14,584 nucleotides of DNA, taken from positions 1-14,584 of the forward strand of contig UQOG01000041.1 in assembly GCA_900542615.1 (NCBI GenBank). The letters are read 5' to 3'. How positions within the stretch are numbered: the stretch's first letter is position 1; each line of letters starts with the position of its first letter. The position numbers and the translations under genes were made by a program. The DNA comes from an uncultured Eubacteriales bacterium (lineage in GTDB: Bacteria; Bacillota; Clostridia; Christensenellales; CAG-138). Positions 1-6,390 of the stretch are shown here, piece after piece. A model generated the notes under the pieces. That model made no database searches, was not told where the DNA came from, and saw only the letters and a program-made list of their open reading frames with translations.

Positions 1-387
1 GCCCCCGGGCCGCCAAACGCCGCCGCCCCCCGCGGGACGCCGGATTTTCTGCCGGCCGCAAAAACATGCCGCAGCCTTTGTTGCCGGCAAAGGCTGCGGC
101 GTTGCGCCCCACGAGCGGCGCGCCAGCGGCAGGAACGGATGTGGGGGCGGGAGCGGGTTCATGAGGCGGGGAAAGGCTTGGGCAGCAAAGGGCGCCCTGG
201 CTGCGAAAACGCAAAGGGGACGAGGGGAGCGACAATAGGCGGCGTCCGCCGTTTGTTCCAGGCTGGGAAGCGGGTAAGCTCATTTTTTTTGCGCAAAAAA
301 GGAAAAAGTATCGCCGCTGATCCAAAACCCAACATAAAATACCGCCGCCGGCGCAAACTAGCATCAGCAAATAACAGGAGGGTCAAC
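1..387. other. Leading non-coding region upstream of the spoVA operon
   Basis: No convincing gene is visible in these bases. Open frames run through it on both strands, but they lack a ribosome binding site and read as low-complexity Arg/Gly/Pro shadow sequence. The left part is very GC-rich and carries the hairpin at 68-100. A small palindrome lies at 189-198 and a short TGCG/CGCA stem at 202-213. From about 280 the sequence turns AT-rich, which fits a promoter region for the operon that follows. SpoVA operons are normally read by the forespore factor sigma-G, but I found no good match to its consensus. The nearest candidate is a CATAAAATA stretch at 333-341 with a GTATC at 308-312, and its 20-nt spacing is too long. 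Confidence 0.5.
68..100. terminator. Strong 13-bp hairpin, possible terminator
   Basis: A perfect 13-bp inverted repeat (GCCGCAGCCTTTG at 68-80, complement at 88-100) encloses a 7-nt loop. On the + strand no T run follows. On the - strand the hairpin is followed by ATGTTTTTG, so as a classical terminator it works better for leftward transcription. It could close an upstream gene on either strand, but that gene lies outside the window. Confidence 0.5.
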
Positions 388-531
388 ATGACCAAAGGAA
401 AGCGGTATTTATTTTTTATTTTGTTGGGGGTGGCCCTGCTGGCGGCCTCCCTGCTGTTGTATCTGGGCTTTGCCCAGCAGCGGAGCGCCCCGTCCGGGGG
501 CTCCAAGTTCGTATATCAAGAGGATGGGTAA
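388..531 (+). CDS. Small single-pass membrane protein ahead of spoVAC
   Basis: This 47-residue protein starts at ATG 388, seven bases after an AGGAGGG-like ribosome binding site at 376-382. Residues 1-6 are basic (Lys3, Lys5, Arg6). A strongly hydrophobic stretch at about residues 7-29 forms one membrane segment or an uncleaved signal anchor. A short polar tail rich in Ser, Gly and Gln follows. The basic end before the helix predicts the N terminus inside and the tail outside. I do not recognise a family. Its stop overlaps the next small frame by 8 bases (ATGGGTAA), so the two are probably translated together and may be expressed with the SpoVA genes in the forespore. Bacillus subtilis has SpoVAA and SpoVAB in this position, but this protein resembles neither. 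A frameshifted single gene made of this frame and the next is the alternative. Confidence 0.6.
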   Translation: MTKGKRYLFFILLGVALLAASLLLYLGFAQQRSAPSGGSKFVYQEDG

Positions 532-697
532 GGCCATGGGGGATACCGGCTTTAGCGCCCTGCCATCCGGGGATCCGGCGGGCCCGCTCCATACGGAGCG
601 GGAGATCCGTTACCGGCCCCATACGGCCCGGGTCTATGCCAGGGGAAAGGCGCCTGGGGCAACCGGTCAAGGCCCGGCCCAGGAACAAACAAGATAA
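524..697 (+). CDS. Small Arg/Pro-rich hypothetical protein between ORF 388-531 and spoVAC
   Basis: A possible 57-residue protein begins at ATG 524, overlapping the preceding frame by 8 bases. ATG 536 is an alternative start that would give 53 residues. The composition is hydrophilic and basic, with an Arg-rich centre (EREIRYRPHTARVYARGKAPG, residues 26-46 without gaps removed is about that span) and a Gly/Gln-rich end. There is no membrane segment and I recognise no domain. Codon choice (third-position G/C, few rare codons) resembles the neighbouring genes. The TAA stop at 695-697 sits inside the AAGGAG ribosome binding site of spoVAC, a close packing that suggests coupled translation. No good separate ribosome binding site is seen, so translation would depend on re-initiation from the upstream frame. 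The gene is plausible but unproven, and the stretch could instead be an untranslated leader. Confidence 0.4.
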   Translation: MGKAMGDTGFSALPSGDPAGPLHTEREIRYRPHTARVYARGKAPGATGQGPAQEQTR

Positions 698-710
698 GGA
701 GCGTATATAC

Positions 711-1163
711 ATGGGAAACAACGAAACGGCCCGGCAAAAGCAATACCAACAGCGGGTCAATGAAAAGATGCCCCGCCGCAACATTGCCCTGCAATGCCTG
801 CGGGCCTTTGTATCCGGGGGGCTGATCTGCTGCATCGGCCAGGTGGTGCGAGATTTTGGTGAAAGAAGCCTGGCCCTGCAAGGGGACGATGTGGCGGCCT
901 TTACCTCCATCGTCATGGTGTTCCTGGGGGCTACCCTTACGGGCCTGGGGGTCTATGACCAGATCGGCGCCTGGGCAGGGGCGGGAAGCATCGTGCCCAT
1001 TACGGGCTTTGCCAATTCCATCGTATCCCCTGCCATGGAATTCAAGCGGGAAGGATATGTGATGGGGGTGGGGGCCAAGCTGTTTTCCATCGCGGGGCCG
1101 GTGCTGGTATACGGCATTAGCGCCTCCGTTCTTGTGGGGCTGCTCACCTGCCTGCTGGTGTAA
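711..1163 (+). CDS. spoVAC: Stage V sporulation protein AC (SpoVAC)
   Basis: SpoVAC is an integral membrane protein of the spore inner membrane. In Bacillus it acts as a mechanosensitive channel component for Ca-dipicolinic acid uptake during sporulation and release at germination. This 150-residue protein has the usual family length. A basic soluble N terminus (residues 1-22) is followed by four hydrophobic segments. Family landmarks seen are the first-helix GGLICCIGQ stretch, the GVYDQIGAWAGAGS loop and the PITGFANS motif. The start at ATG 711 has an AAGGAG ribosome binding site nine bases upstream; the longer frame starting at 636 lacks one. spoVAD starts 10 bases after the stop, so the genes form an operon. 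It is clearly related to SpoVAE downstream (shared GG-ICxIGQ, GLGVYD/ALGVYE, GAGA/S and TGF motifs). Expression is expected to be forespore-specific, which is family knowledge and not visible here. Confidence 0.95.
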   Translation: MGNNETARQKQYQQRVNEKMPRRNIALQCLRAFVSGGLICCIGQVVRDFGERSLALQGDDVAAFTSIVMVFLGATLTGLGVYDQIGAWAGAGSIVPITGFANSIVSPAMEFKREGYVMGVGAKLFSIAGPVLVYGISASVLVGLLTCLLV

Positions 1164-1173
1164 AGGAGGGCTT

Positions 1174-2205
1174 ATGAAAAGCAAGCGCGCAGGGAAACAG
1201 ACCCTGCTTTTTACAGAGCCTCCCCGGGTAATCGCCTCGGCGGCCATCGTGGGGGAGTTGGAAGGCCAAGGCCCCTTGGGCGGCTATTTTGACGAGGTGC
1301 TCACGGACGATACCTGGGGGGAGGAAAGCTGGGAAAAAGCGGAACGCAAAATGTTCGAGCAGTCCGTGCGCCGGGCCCTGGATAAGATCGGGCTGGAAAG
1401 CGGCGACATGGATTGCCTGCTGGGCGGCGACCTGCTCAACCAGATCATCTCCGCCAACTTTGCCGCCCGGGAGCTGAAGACGCCCTTCTTAGGCTTGTAC
1501 GGCGCCTGCTCCACCATGGCGGAAAGCCTGCTCATCGGCAGTATGCTCATCGATGGAGGCTATGCCGGCCGGGTGGCCTGCGCGGCCACCAGCCATTTCT
1601 GCACGGCGGAGCGCCAATTCCGTTCCCCTCTGGAAATGGGCGGCCAGACCACCCCTACCGCCCAGCGCACCGTTACCGGGGCGGGCAGCAGCATTTTGGC
1701 CTATGAAGGCTATACCGGTAAGATGCTCTATGGCAACGTATTCATCACCGCCGCCACCATCGGCCGGGTGGTGGACCTGGGGATCACGGACACCACCAAC
1801 ATGGGAGCGGCCATGGCTCCGGCTGCGGCGGATACCCTTTGCGCCCACCTGAGCGAGACTGGACGCAGCATACGGGACTATGACCTGATCGTCACCGGGG
1901 ATCTGGGCAGCTTCGGCAGCGAAATGTTCCTGGAGCTGTGCCGGGACAATGGAGTGGACGCCAGCCGGCGGCACATGGATTGCGGAAATCTGATCTTTTC
2001 CAGCAAGCAAAAGGTGGATTGCGGCGGCAGCGGATGCGGCTGCTCCGCCAGCGTGCTGAACGGATACCTGCTCAACCGGATTGAGCAGGGGGATCTGCGG
2101 CGGATCCTGTTTATGGCCACAGGCGCCCTGATGAGCCCCACCAGCGGGATGCAGAGCGACAGCATTCCCGGCATTGCCCACGGGGTGGTGCTGGAACGGA
2201 AATAG
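1174..2205 (+). CDS. spoVAD: Stage V sporulation protein AD (SpoVAD), DPA-binding
   Basis: SpoVAD is a thiolase-fold protein on the outer face of the spore inner membrane that binds dipicolinic acid directly and is needed for its uptake. The 343-residue length is normal for the family. The sequence shows the thiolase/ketoacyl-synthase-like landmark GACSTMAES with Cys112 at the position equivalent to the thiolase nucleophile, the ATSHFCTAERQFR motif after it, and the TGDLG and GCGCSASV motifs towards the C terminus. No membrane segment is evident. It starts at ATG 1174 after a perfect AAAGGAGGG site, 10 bases behind spoVAC, and is followed after 13 bases by spoVAE. This is the standard clostridial AC-AD-AE order. 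No truncation or missing motif is seen. It should not be read as a metabolic beta-ketoacyl synthase despite the fold. Confidence 0.96.
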   Translation: MKSKRAGKQTLLFTEPPRVIASAAIVGELEGQGPLGGYFDEVLTDDTWGEESWEKAERKMFEQSVRRALDKIGLESGDMDCLLGGDLLNQIISANFAARELKTPFLGLYGACSTMAESLLIGSMLIDGGYAGRVACAATSHFCTAERQFRSPLEMGGQTTPTAQRTVTGAGSSILAYEGYTGKMLYGNVFITAATIGRVVDLGITDTTNMGAAMAPAAADTLCAHLSETGRSIRDYDLIVTGDLGSFGSEMFLELCRDNGVDASRRHMDCGNLIFSSKQKVDCGGSGCGCSASVLNGYLLNRIEQGDLRRILFMATGALMSPTSGMQSDSIPGIAHGVVLERK

Positions 2206-2218
2206 GGAGGGAGAATCC

Positions 2219-2575
2219 ATGCAATATCTATGGGCCTTTGCGGTGGGAGGCGGCATCTGTGTCATCGGGCAGCTGCTCATTAGCCTGACCCGCCTGACCC
2301 CCGCCAGGATCCTGGTGATCTTCGTGACCACTGGGGTGGTGCTTACGGCGCTGGGGGTCTACGAGCCCCTGGTGGAGTTGGCCGGAGCCGGCGCCACCGT
2401 CCCCCTGACGGGCTTCGGCTATGCCCTGGGCACCGGCGCCATGGAGGGCGCCATGGAAAACGGTTGGCTGGGCGCCTTTACCGGCGGCATTTCTGCCACC
2501 GCCGGCGGCGTGGCCGCAGCCATCCTGTTCGGCTACCTCAACGCCCTGCTGTTCAACCCGAAAGCCAAGAAATAA
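2219..2575 (+). CDS. spoVAE: Stage V sporulation protein AE (SpoVAE/SpoVAEb)
   Basis: This 118-residue integral membrane protein is the third core component of the spore DPA channel, with SpoVAC and SpoVAD. Four hydrophobic segments are visible, starting almost at residue 1. Landmarks are VGGGICVIGQ, ALGVYEPLVELAGAGATVPLTGFG and a Gly/Ala-rich final helix, with a basic C-terminal tail. These blocks align with SpoVAC over the same positions, so the two are paralogues. The start at ATG 2219 follows a GGGAGGGAGA ribosome binding site; the longer frame opening at 2174 overlaps the end of spoVAD and has no site. The operon ends here with the hairpin at 2616-2645. No spoVAA, AB, AEa or AF genes follow, which is usual for Clostridia. 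Confidence 0.94.
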   Translation: MQYLWAFAVGGGICVIGQLLISLTRLTPARILVIFVTTGVVLTALGVYEPLVELAGAGATVPLTGFGYALGTGAMEGAMENGWLGAFTGGISATAGGVAAAILFGYLNALLFNPKAKK

Positions 2576-2615
2576 GCTTCCCTTCCGGTAGCGGCCCAGA
2601 GAATATGCTTGACCG

Positions 2616-2645
2616 CAGGGCCCGGCAATATCTTGCCGGGCCCTG
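2616..2645 (+). terminator. Terminator of the spoVA operon
   Basis: A perfect 13-bp stem (CAGGGCCCGGCAA at 2616-2628, complement at 2633-2645) closes a 4-nt loop, 40 bases after the spoVAE stop. It is followed by GGCCTTTGC, so the T run is weak. The very stable GC-rich stem and the position at the operon end support a terminator. Confidence 0.75.
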
Positions 2646-2670
2646 GCCTTTGCACTTCTCCAGCCATCCG

Positions 2671-2769
2671 GGGGGGGCGGCGGTTCCCGGGCCGCTTGCG
2701 CGGCCCGGGAACATGCCCCGCGGCCTTCGGCCGCGGGGCCGGCGCGCTGCCCGCGCCCGCCGCCCCCCC
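2671..2769. repeat. GC-rich nested palindrome that can fold as a cloverleaf
   Basis: An outer 13-bp inverted repeat (2671-2683 with 2757-2769; seven G, then CGGCGG, and its complement) encloses three further hairpins. These are 2684-2695 with 2700-2711 (12 bp, loop TTGC), 2715-2725 with 2729-2739 (11 bp, loop TTC) and 2741-2746 with 2752-2756 or 2757 (5-6 bp, loop CTGCC). Nearly every base of the 99 nt can be paired in a four-way junction. It lies between the spoVA terminator and the convergent VanW gene. A terminator-like barrier, a mobile palindromic repeat or a structured RNA are all possible; the sequence does not decide. No gene is visible in this gap. Confidence 0.6.
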
Positions 2770-2824
2770 GCTGGTACGACGGGGGTTCCGCTTCCTTTGG
2801 GGCGAAAGGGGGGCCAAAGAAAAA

Positions 2825-2845
2825 CGCCCCGGAAAGACCGGGGCG
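2825..2845 (-). terminator. Rho-independent terminator of the VanW-family gene
   Basis: Read on the - strand, an 8-bp GC stem (CGCCCCGG with CCGGGGCG, 5-nt loop) is followed by TTTTTCTTTGG, a good T run. It lies 25 bases after the stop of the leftward VanW gene. A weaker outer pairing (CTTTGG at 2795-2800 with CCAAAG at 2814-2819) lies just beyond it. Confidence 0.85.
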
Positions 2846-2870
2846 AAGTATACGGGAGAAGGGGAGCGGC

Positions 2871-4511
2871 TTATTGGATGGCCGCGTCCGTGGCCGGGAG
2901 GAACAGGGAGGGGTTCACCAATTCGGTGCCGCCGTCCTCGGTCTCCCGGATCTCATAGGCGGGATCCAGGACCGTGCCGGGCACATAACCCGGCCATACA
3001 TAGTAGGTCAGGTCGTGGGCGTTGTACTTGCTGGTGGCGATCTCCTTGGTATCCACCACGGCCCCATCCTTCAGGTAAGTGGCATAGCTCTTGTAGATAT
3101 AGCCGTTTTTGGCGCTCTTATATACCATCCAGAAGGGGGCGGTGATCCAGGATTTGGCCTCATACACCGGGGTTTCCGAGGGCTTGATGGTCTCCACCAG
3201 CTCGGAGGACAGCTCAATGGTGTCGAAGGTATCCGGGAAGGGCTGGCCGTAGATCTGGCAGTTGACGGTGTAATCCTCGGTGTTCACCCAGGTGAAAACA
3301 TAGACCGGGCTTTCGGTGTTGTTCTTCCAGGTGAAGTCGATGGTGCCGGTGTTGATGGTGGCGTCCAAGCCCCCCTCGATATACCCGCTTACCGAGGAAT
3401 GGTTCCGCCGGTAGGTAATTTCCAGGTCGCTTTTGAGCACCGCGTTGTATACGGTGGTGGAGATCTGGCATACGCCGCCGCCGGGCTGATCCTCGGTGCC
3501 GGAGCCGCCGCCGATCACCGCCGGGGCCAGCTTCCAGCCGGTGCTTTCATAGCGGTCCCCCAGGATGGTGTTGGCGGAATATTCTTCCCCGGGCTGCAAC
3601 ACGATGCCATAGGACAGGCCCGTGGCCTTTTTCAGGTTAAATACCCGGTTGGTATTGCGGCGGGTGCTTTCATAGGAGGTGGAGGCGCTGCCCCGGAGCA
3701 CCAGGGTCTCCTTGAGGGTCTCCACGGTAACGTCGGCGGGGATGTTGGCCATCTCCACTTCCACGTCGCCAAAGTCCTTGCTGGCGGTGCGGGCTTCCAC
3801 GGTCTCCATCAGGGCGGCGATATCCACCCCGTAGCCGTCCACCGAGGGGCTAAAGTCGAAGAATAGGTCCCGCATATCCGTGATGCTGCCATCCTCCGGG
3901 AGGGCGATGTTCTGGGCGTCCTGGGCCTGGGTGTCCGGGTTGATGGGCAGGGTGCGCACGGCCACGGAGGCGGGCACCGCCGGGGTGGTGAGGGAATCCG
4001 CAAAGGAATGGATGAACTCCTCCACCCGGGTGGGGGTGACGGTATAGGTCAATTCAAAATCCCGGCCGTTGGTCTTGATATCCTCCAGCTCGGCCTTGAG
4101 GGATTCCAGATCCCCGGAGCGGGCTAGGCCCATGGCCTCTTCCAGCACGTCCTCGGTATTGAAGGCGATATCAAAATAGCTGCTGTCCGCTGTAAAGGTT
4201 TTGCCGTCGCAGAGGAAATTGAAGTAAACGCCCGCCTGGATCTCATCCTCCAAGGCGCCCAAAGCCTGCTTCGCCTCCTCTGGGGACATGCCGGACACAT
4301 CGACCCCGCCGATGGTAACGCCTTCGTGGAATTCGGTGGCGTTTAAGATGCTTTGCTCCAGGTTGGCGTTATATTGCTTTTGCAGATACAGGAAGGCAAA
4401 AACGCCCCCCACCACCAGCACCAGGCTCAGCAGCACAATAATGGCGATCCGCAAGGGAGAGCCGGTTTTTTTCTTTTTTTTCCTACGGTTGGTGCGTACT
4501 TCCGTTTCCAT
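2871..4511 (-). CDS. VanW-family membrane-anchored protein with peptidoglycan-binding-like domain
   Basis: This 546-residue protein has a very basic cytoplasmic N terminus (RRKKKKK, residues 9-15), one membrane anchor at about residues 19-41, and a large extracytoplasmic part. Residues about 60-180 carry the GVTIGGVDVSGMSPEEAKQAL motif typical of the domain Pfam calls PG_binding_4. Residues about 315-440 form the VanW domain, with the hallmark GGGVCQISTTVYNAVL (Cys348) and RRNHSSVSGY. The C-terminal 90 residues look like a small beta-rich domain. VanW takes its name from vanB-type glycopeptide-resistance clusters; its biochemical role is unknown, and chromosomal copies like this one are common in Clostridia and do not imply resistance. 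I chose ATG 4511. Its GAGG site is 14 bases upstream, a long spacing, and a TTG start at 4604 is the weaker alternative. It is transcribed alone between its own promoter and terminator. Confidence 0.9.
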   Translation of the reverse strand: METEVRTNRRKKKKKTGSPLRIAIIVLLSLVLVVGGVFAFLYLQKQYNANLEQSILNATEFHEGVTIGGVDVSGMSPEEAKQALGALEDEIQAGVYFNFLCDGKTFTADSSYFDIAFNTEDVLEEAMGLARSGDLESLKAELEDIKTNGRDFELTYTVTPTRVEEFIHSFADSLTTPAVPASVAVRTLPINPDTQAQDAQNIALPEDGSITDMRDLFFDFSPSVDGYGVDIAALMETVEARTASKDFGDVEVEMANIPADVTVETLKETLVLRGSASTSYESTRRNTNRVFNLKKATGLSYGIVLQPGEEYSANTILGDRYESTGWKLAPAVIGGGSGTEDQPGGGVCQISTTVYNAVLKSDLEITYRRNHSSVSGYIEGGLDATINTGTIDFTWKNNTESPVYVFTWVNTEDYTVNCQIYGQPFPDTFDTIELSSELVETIKPSETPVYEAKSWITAPFWMVYKSAKNGYIYKSYATYLKDGAVVDTKEIATSKYNAHDLTYYVWPGYVPGTVLDPAYEIRETEDGGTELVNPSLFLPATDAAIQ

Positions 4512-4620
4512 AAAGCGATTATCAACCTCTTTTTTAAGTAATCCTAAATAAAACGACGGGATATCCTGCCGAAACGAAACGGCGCGGGGCAGGACAAGCC
4601 CCAAATATCCAGTCTTCTTG

Positions 4621-4650
4621 ATTATACGGGATATACGCGGTTTCTGTAAA
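4621..4650 (-). promoter_or_regulatory. Sigma-A-type promoter of the VanW-family gene
   Basis: On the - strand TTTACA (4650-4645) and a perfect TATAAT (4626-4621) are separated by 18 bases. Transcription would start near 4614, giving a leader of about 100 nt before ATG 4511. The surrounding bases are AT-rich compared with the genes. Confidence 0.7.
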
Positions 4651-4761
4651 GGGATAGATTATGAAGATTCTTGAAACATTAGGCTTTGCCTAGGGCGCGG
4701 CCGGGGGCAAGGGCCGGGGGAAAGCCTGCCCGTCGGCTGCGGGAAAGGGAACCCTTGGGGG

Positions 4762-4775
4762 CAGGGGCGCCCCTG
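4762..4775. promoter_or_regulatory. Perfect 14-bp palindrome beside the transporter-coaX promoter
   Basis: CAGGGGCGCCCCTG is its own reverse complement and ends one base before the -35 box at 4776. The position would suit a regulator binding site, but no regulator gene is adjacent and GC-rich palindromes are common in this DNA. Confidence 0.3.
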
Positions 4776-4805
4776 TTTACGAACTACGGTCAAATGTGGT
4801 AAAAT
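4776..4805 (+). promoter_or_regulatory. Sigma-A-type promoter for the ECF S-component and coaX genes
   Basis: TTTACG (4776-4781) and TAAAAT (4800-4805) are 18 bases apart, and a TG at 4797-4798 gives an extended -10 element. Transcription would start near 4812, about 60 bases before the first start codon. It is divergent from the VanW promoter. Confidence 0.6.
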
Positions 4806-4873
4806 CAGTCATCCCGGGGAACCGGGAATGAGGACAGCATTTGTAAAAATGCGGAAAGAAGGAGCTGGATCGT

Positions 4874-5503
4874 ATGGAAAAGCACATGGATACCCGGAAT
4901 TTGGTATTGTACGCCCTGTTTGCGGCGTTGATTTTTATATTGGGCCTGACGCCATTGGGCTTTATTTATTTGCCGATTGCGGCCATCACCACCGTGCACA
5001 TCCCCGTGATCGTGGGCAGCTATGTCCACGGCCCCAAGGGCGGGGCCCTGTTGGGAGGCATTTTTGGCCTCACCAGCCTGATCCGCTGCTTCTCCACCCC
5101 GGACGCCACCGCAGCCATCGTGCTGGGCACGGGTACGGGCTTTGGGGCGTATAACCTGGTGCTGGTGGCGGCCGTCATCTTTTTGCCCCGGGTGCTCACC
5201 GGCCTGTTCAGCGGCCTGATCTATAAGGGCATCGCCAAAACCGGCAAGGAGCTGCTGGCCATGGGGGTGGCGGCGGTGGCGGGCAGCCTGACCAACACCG
5301 TGTTCTTCTTGGGCGGGCTATATGTGCTGGCCTTTGAGCAGACCGCCGCAGCCATGGGCGTGACCGGGCAAAACCTGGGGGCCGCCCTGCTGAAAACCCT
5401 ATTGGGGGTGGTGGCGGTGAACGGGGTGCTGGAAGCGGTGGCGGCCCTGCTGTTGTGCAGCGCCATCGGCAAGGCGTGTATGGCGTACCTGCACCGGCAA
5501 TAA
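4874..5503 (+). CDS. ECF transporter S component, probably pantothenate-specific (PanT-like)
   Basis: S components are small membrane proteins that bind a vitamin and team with a shared energy-coupling module (EcfA, EcfA', EcfT) to import it. The 209-residue protein has about six hydrophobic segments. The first helix contains the AxxxA pattern (Ala14-Ala18) that contacts EcfT in this class. Further landmarks are PIAAITTVHIPVIVGSYVHGP, GPKGGALLGGIFGLTS and GSLTNTVFFLGG, typical of the PanT/PdxU-like S-component family. The substrate is inferred from context: the next gene encodes pantothenate kinase, in the same direction after 70 bases. Start ATG 4874 has an AAGGAG site nine bases upstream. 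No EcfA or EcfT gene is in the window, as expected for group II systems that share one module. Another vitamin-like substrate remains possible. Confidence 0.82.
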   Translation: MEKHMDTRNLVLYALFAALIFILGLTPLGFIYLPIAAITTVHIPVIVGSYVHGPKGGALLGGIFGLTSLIRCFSTPDATAAIVLGTGTGFGAYNLVLVAAVIFLPRVLTGLFSGLIYKGIAKTGKELLAMGVAAVAGSLTNTVFFLGGLYVLAFEQTAAAMGVTGQNLGAALLKTLLGVVAVNGVLEAVAALLLCSAIGKACMAYLHRQ

Positions 5504-5523
5504 TCGTGTGTGACTAAAATAAA

Positions 5524-5551
5524 ATGATGTACTGCTATATATCTATATAAT
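5524..5551 (+). promoter_or_regulatory. Possible secondary promoter in front of coaX
   Basis: The 70-base gap between the transporter gene and coaX is strikingly AT-rich and holds a perfect TATAAT at 5546-5551. The -35 region about 17 bases upstream (5523-5528) is a poor match. An overlapping extended -10 (TGCTATATA from 5533) is an alternative. Weak support. Confidence 0.35.
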
Positions 5552-5573
5552 ATGTAGAAAAGGGGGACGCCCT

Positions 5574-6341
5574 ATGCTCCTGGTAATGGATGTGGGGAAT
5601 ACCAATATCAAGACGGGCCTGTTTGAAGCGGGCAAGCTACAATCCTCCTGGCGGCTGGCCACGGACCAAAAGCGCACGGCGGATGAATACGGGGTGCGGA
5701 TGGAGACCTTTTTCCACCACCTGGCCATTCCCACCACAGAGGTGGACGGGATTATTATGAGCAGCGTGGTGCCGGGCATCAACTATACCCTGGAGCACAT
5801 GTGCGAGCTGTATTTTCACGGGCTGCATCCCCTGGTGGTAAACAGCGGCATGAACCTGGGGCTTAAGCTTCTTTACGATTATCCGGAAAAGCTGGGGGCG
5901 GACCGGATCTGCAACGCGGTGGCCGCATACCAGACCTACGGCGGGCCCCTGGCGGTGGTGGACTTTGGGACGGCCACCAGCTTCAGCGTGGTAGATGGAG
6001 AAGGGGCCTTTTTAGGGGGGCTGATCTGTCCCGGGCTGATGGTTTCCGCAGACGCCCTGGTGACCAAGGCGGCCCAGCTGAGCAAGGTGGAATTTCTTCC
6101 GCCCACCCGGGTCATCGCGACAAACACGGAGGACGGTATCCGGGCGGGACTTATCCTAGGGTATGTGGGGCAGGTGGATTACATTATCCGGCAGATCGAG
6201 GCGGAGCTGGGGTATGAAATCAAAACCATCGCCACCGGGGGCATGAGCAGCATGATCGCCAGCGGCACCAACCGCATCGACCTGGTGAACCCCACCCTGA
6301 CCTTGGAAGGGTTGGCCCGGATCTATGAGATGAACCGGTGA
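5574..6341 (+). CDS. coaX: Type III pantothenate kinase (CoaX)
   Basis: CoaX phosphorylates pantothenate with ATP to 4'-phosphopantothenate, the first step of coenzyme A synthesis, in the cytoplasm. The 255-residue length is typical. The ASKHA-type kinase motifs are all present: the N-terminal phosphate loop DVGNTN (residues 6-11), GADRI (108-112), whose Asp110 matches the catalytic Asp of the family, DFGTATS with Asp130, the GGLICPG loop and the late ATGGMSS motif. Type III enzymes are generally not inhibited by coenzyme A and need a monovalent cation (family knowledge). The start ATG 5574 follows an AAAGGGGG site. The upstream S-component gene probably supplies the substrate. A small membrane-protein gene begins 49 bases downstream. 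No defects are seen. Confidence 0.96.
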   Translation: MLLVMDVGNTNIKTGLFEAGKLQSSWRLATDQKRTADEYGVRMETFFHHLAIPTTEVDGIIMSSVVPGINYTLEHMCELYFHGLHPLVVNSGMNLGLKLLYDYPEKLGADRICNAVAAYQTYGGPLAVVDFGTATSFSVVDGEGAFLGGLICPGLMVSADALVTKAAQLSKVEFLPPTRVIATNTEDGIRAGLILGYVGQVDYIIRQIEAELGYEIKTIATGGMSSMIASGTNRIDLVNPTLTLEGLARIYEMNR

Positions 6342-6390
6342 GCCTAGGGGAGGCAAAAATCAAGACAGTGAACGAAACAGGAGGATGGCT

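Noticed and set aside
308..341. Sigma-G-type promoter for the spoVA operon
   Set aside because: The best candidate has a mismatch in both boxes and a 20-base spacer, so it is not listed as a feature.
139..387. Long N-terminal extension of the 47-aa small protein
   Set aside because: The open frame has no ribosome binding site at its upstream ATG and reads as Arg/Gly-rich shadow sequence. A good site lies directly before ATG 388.
470..523. Earlier start for the 57-aa frame
   Set aside because: It would lie wholly inside the membrane-segment coding region of the preceding frame and has no ribosome binding site.
2874..3866. 330-residue + strand frame opposite the VanW gene
   Set aside because: Gly/Val/His-rich shadow of the VanW gene without a start site; the - strand gene has clear family motifs.
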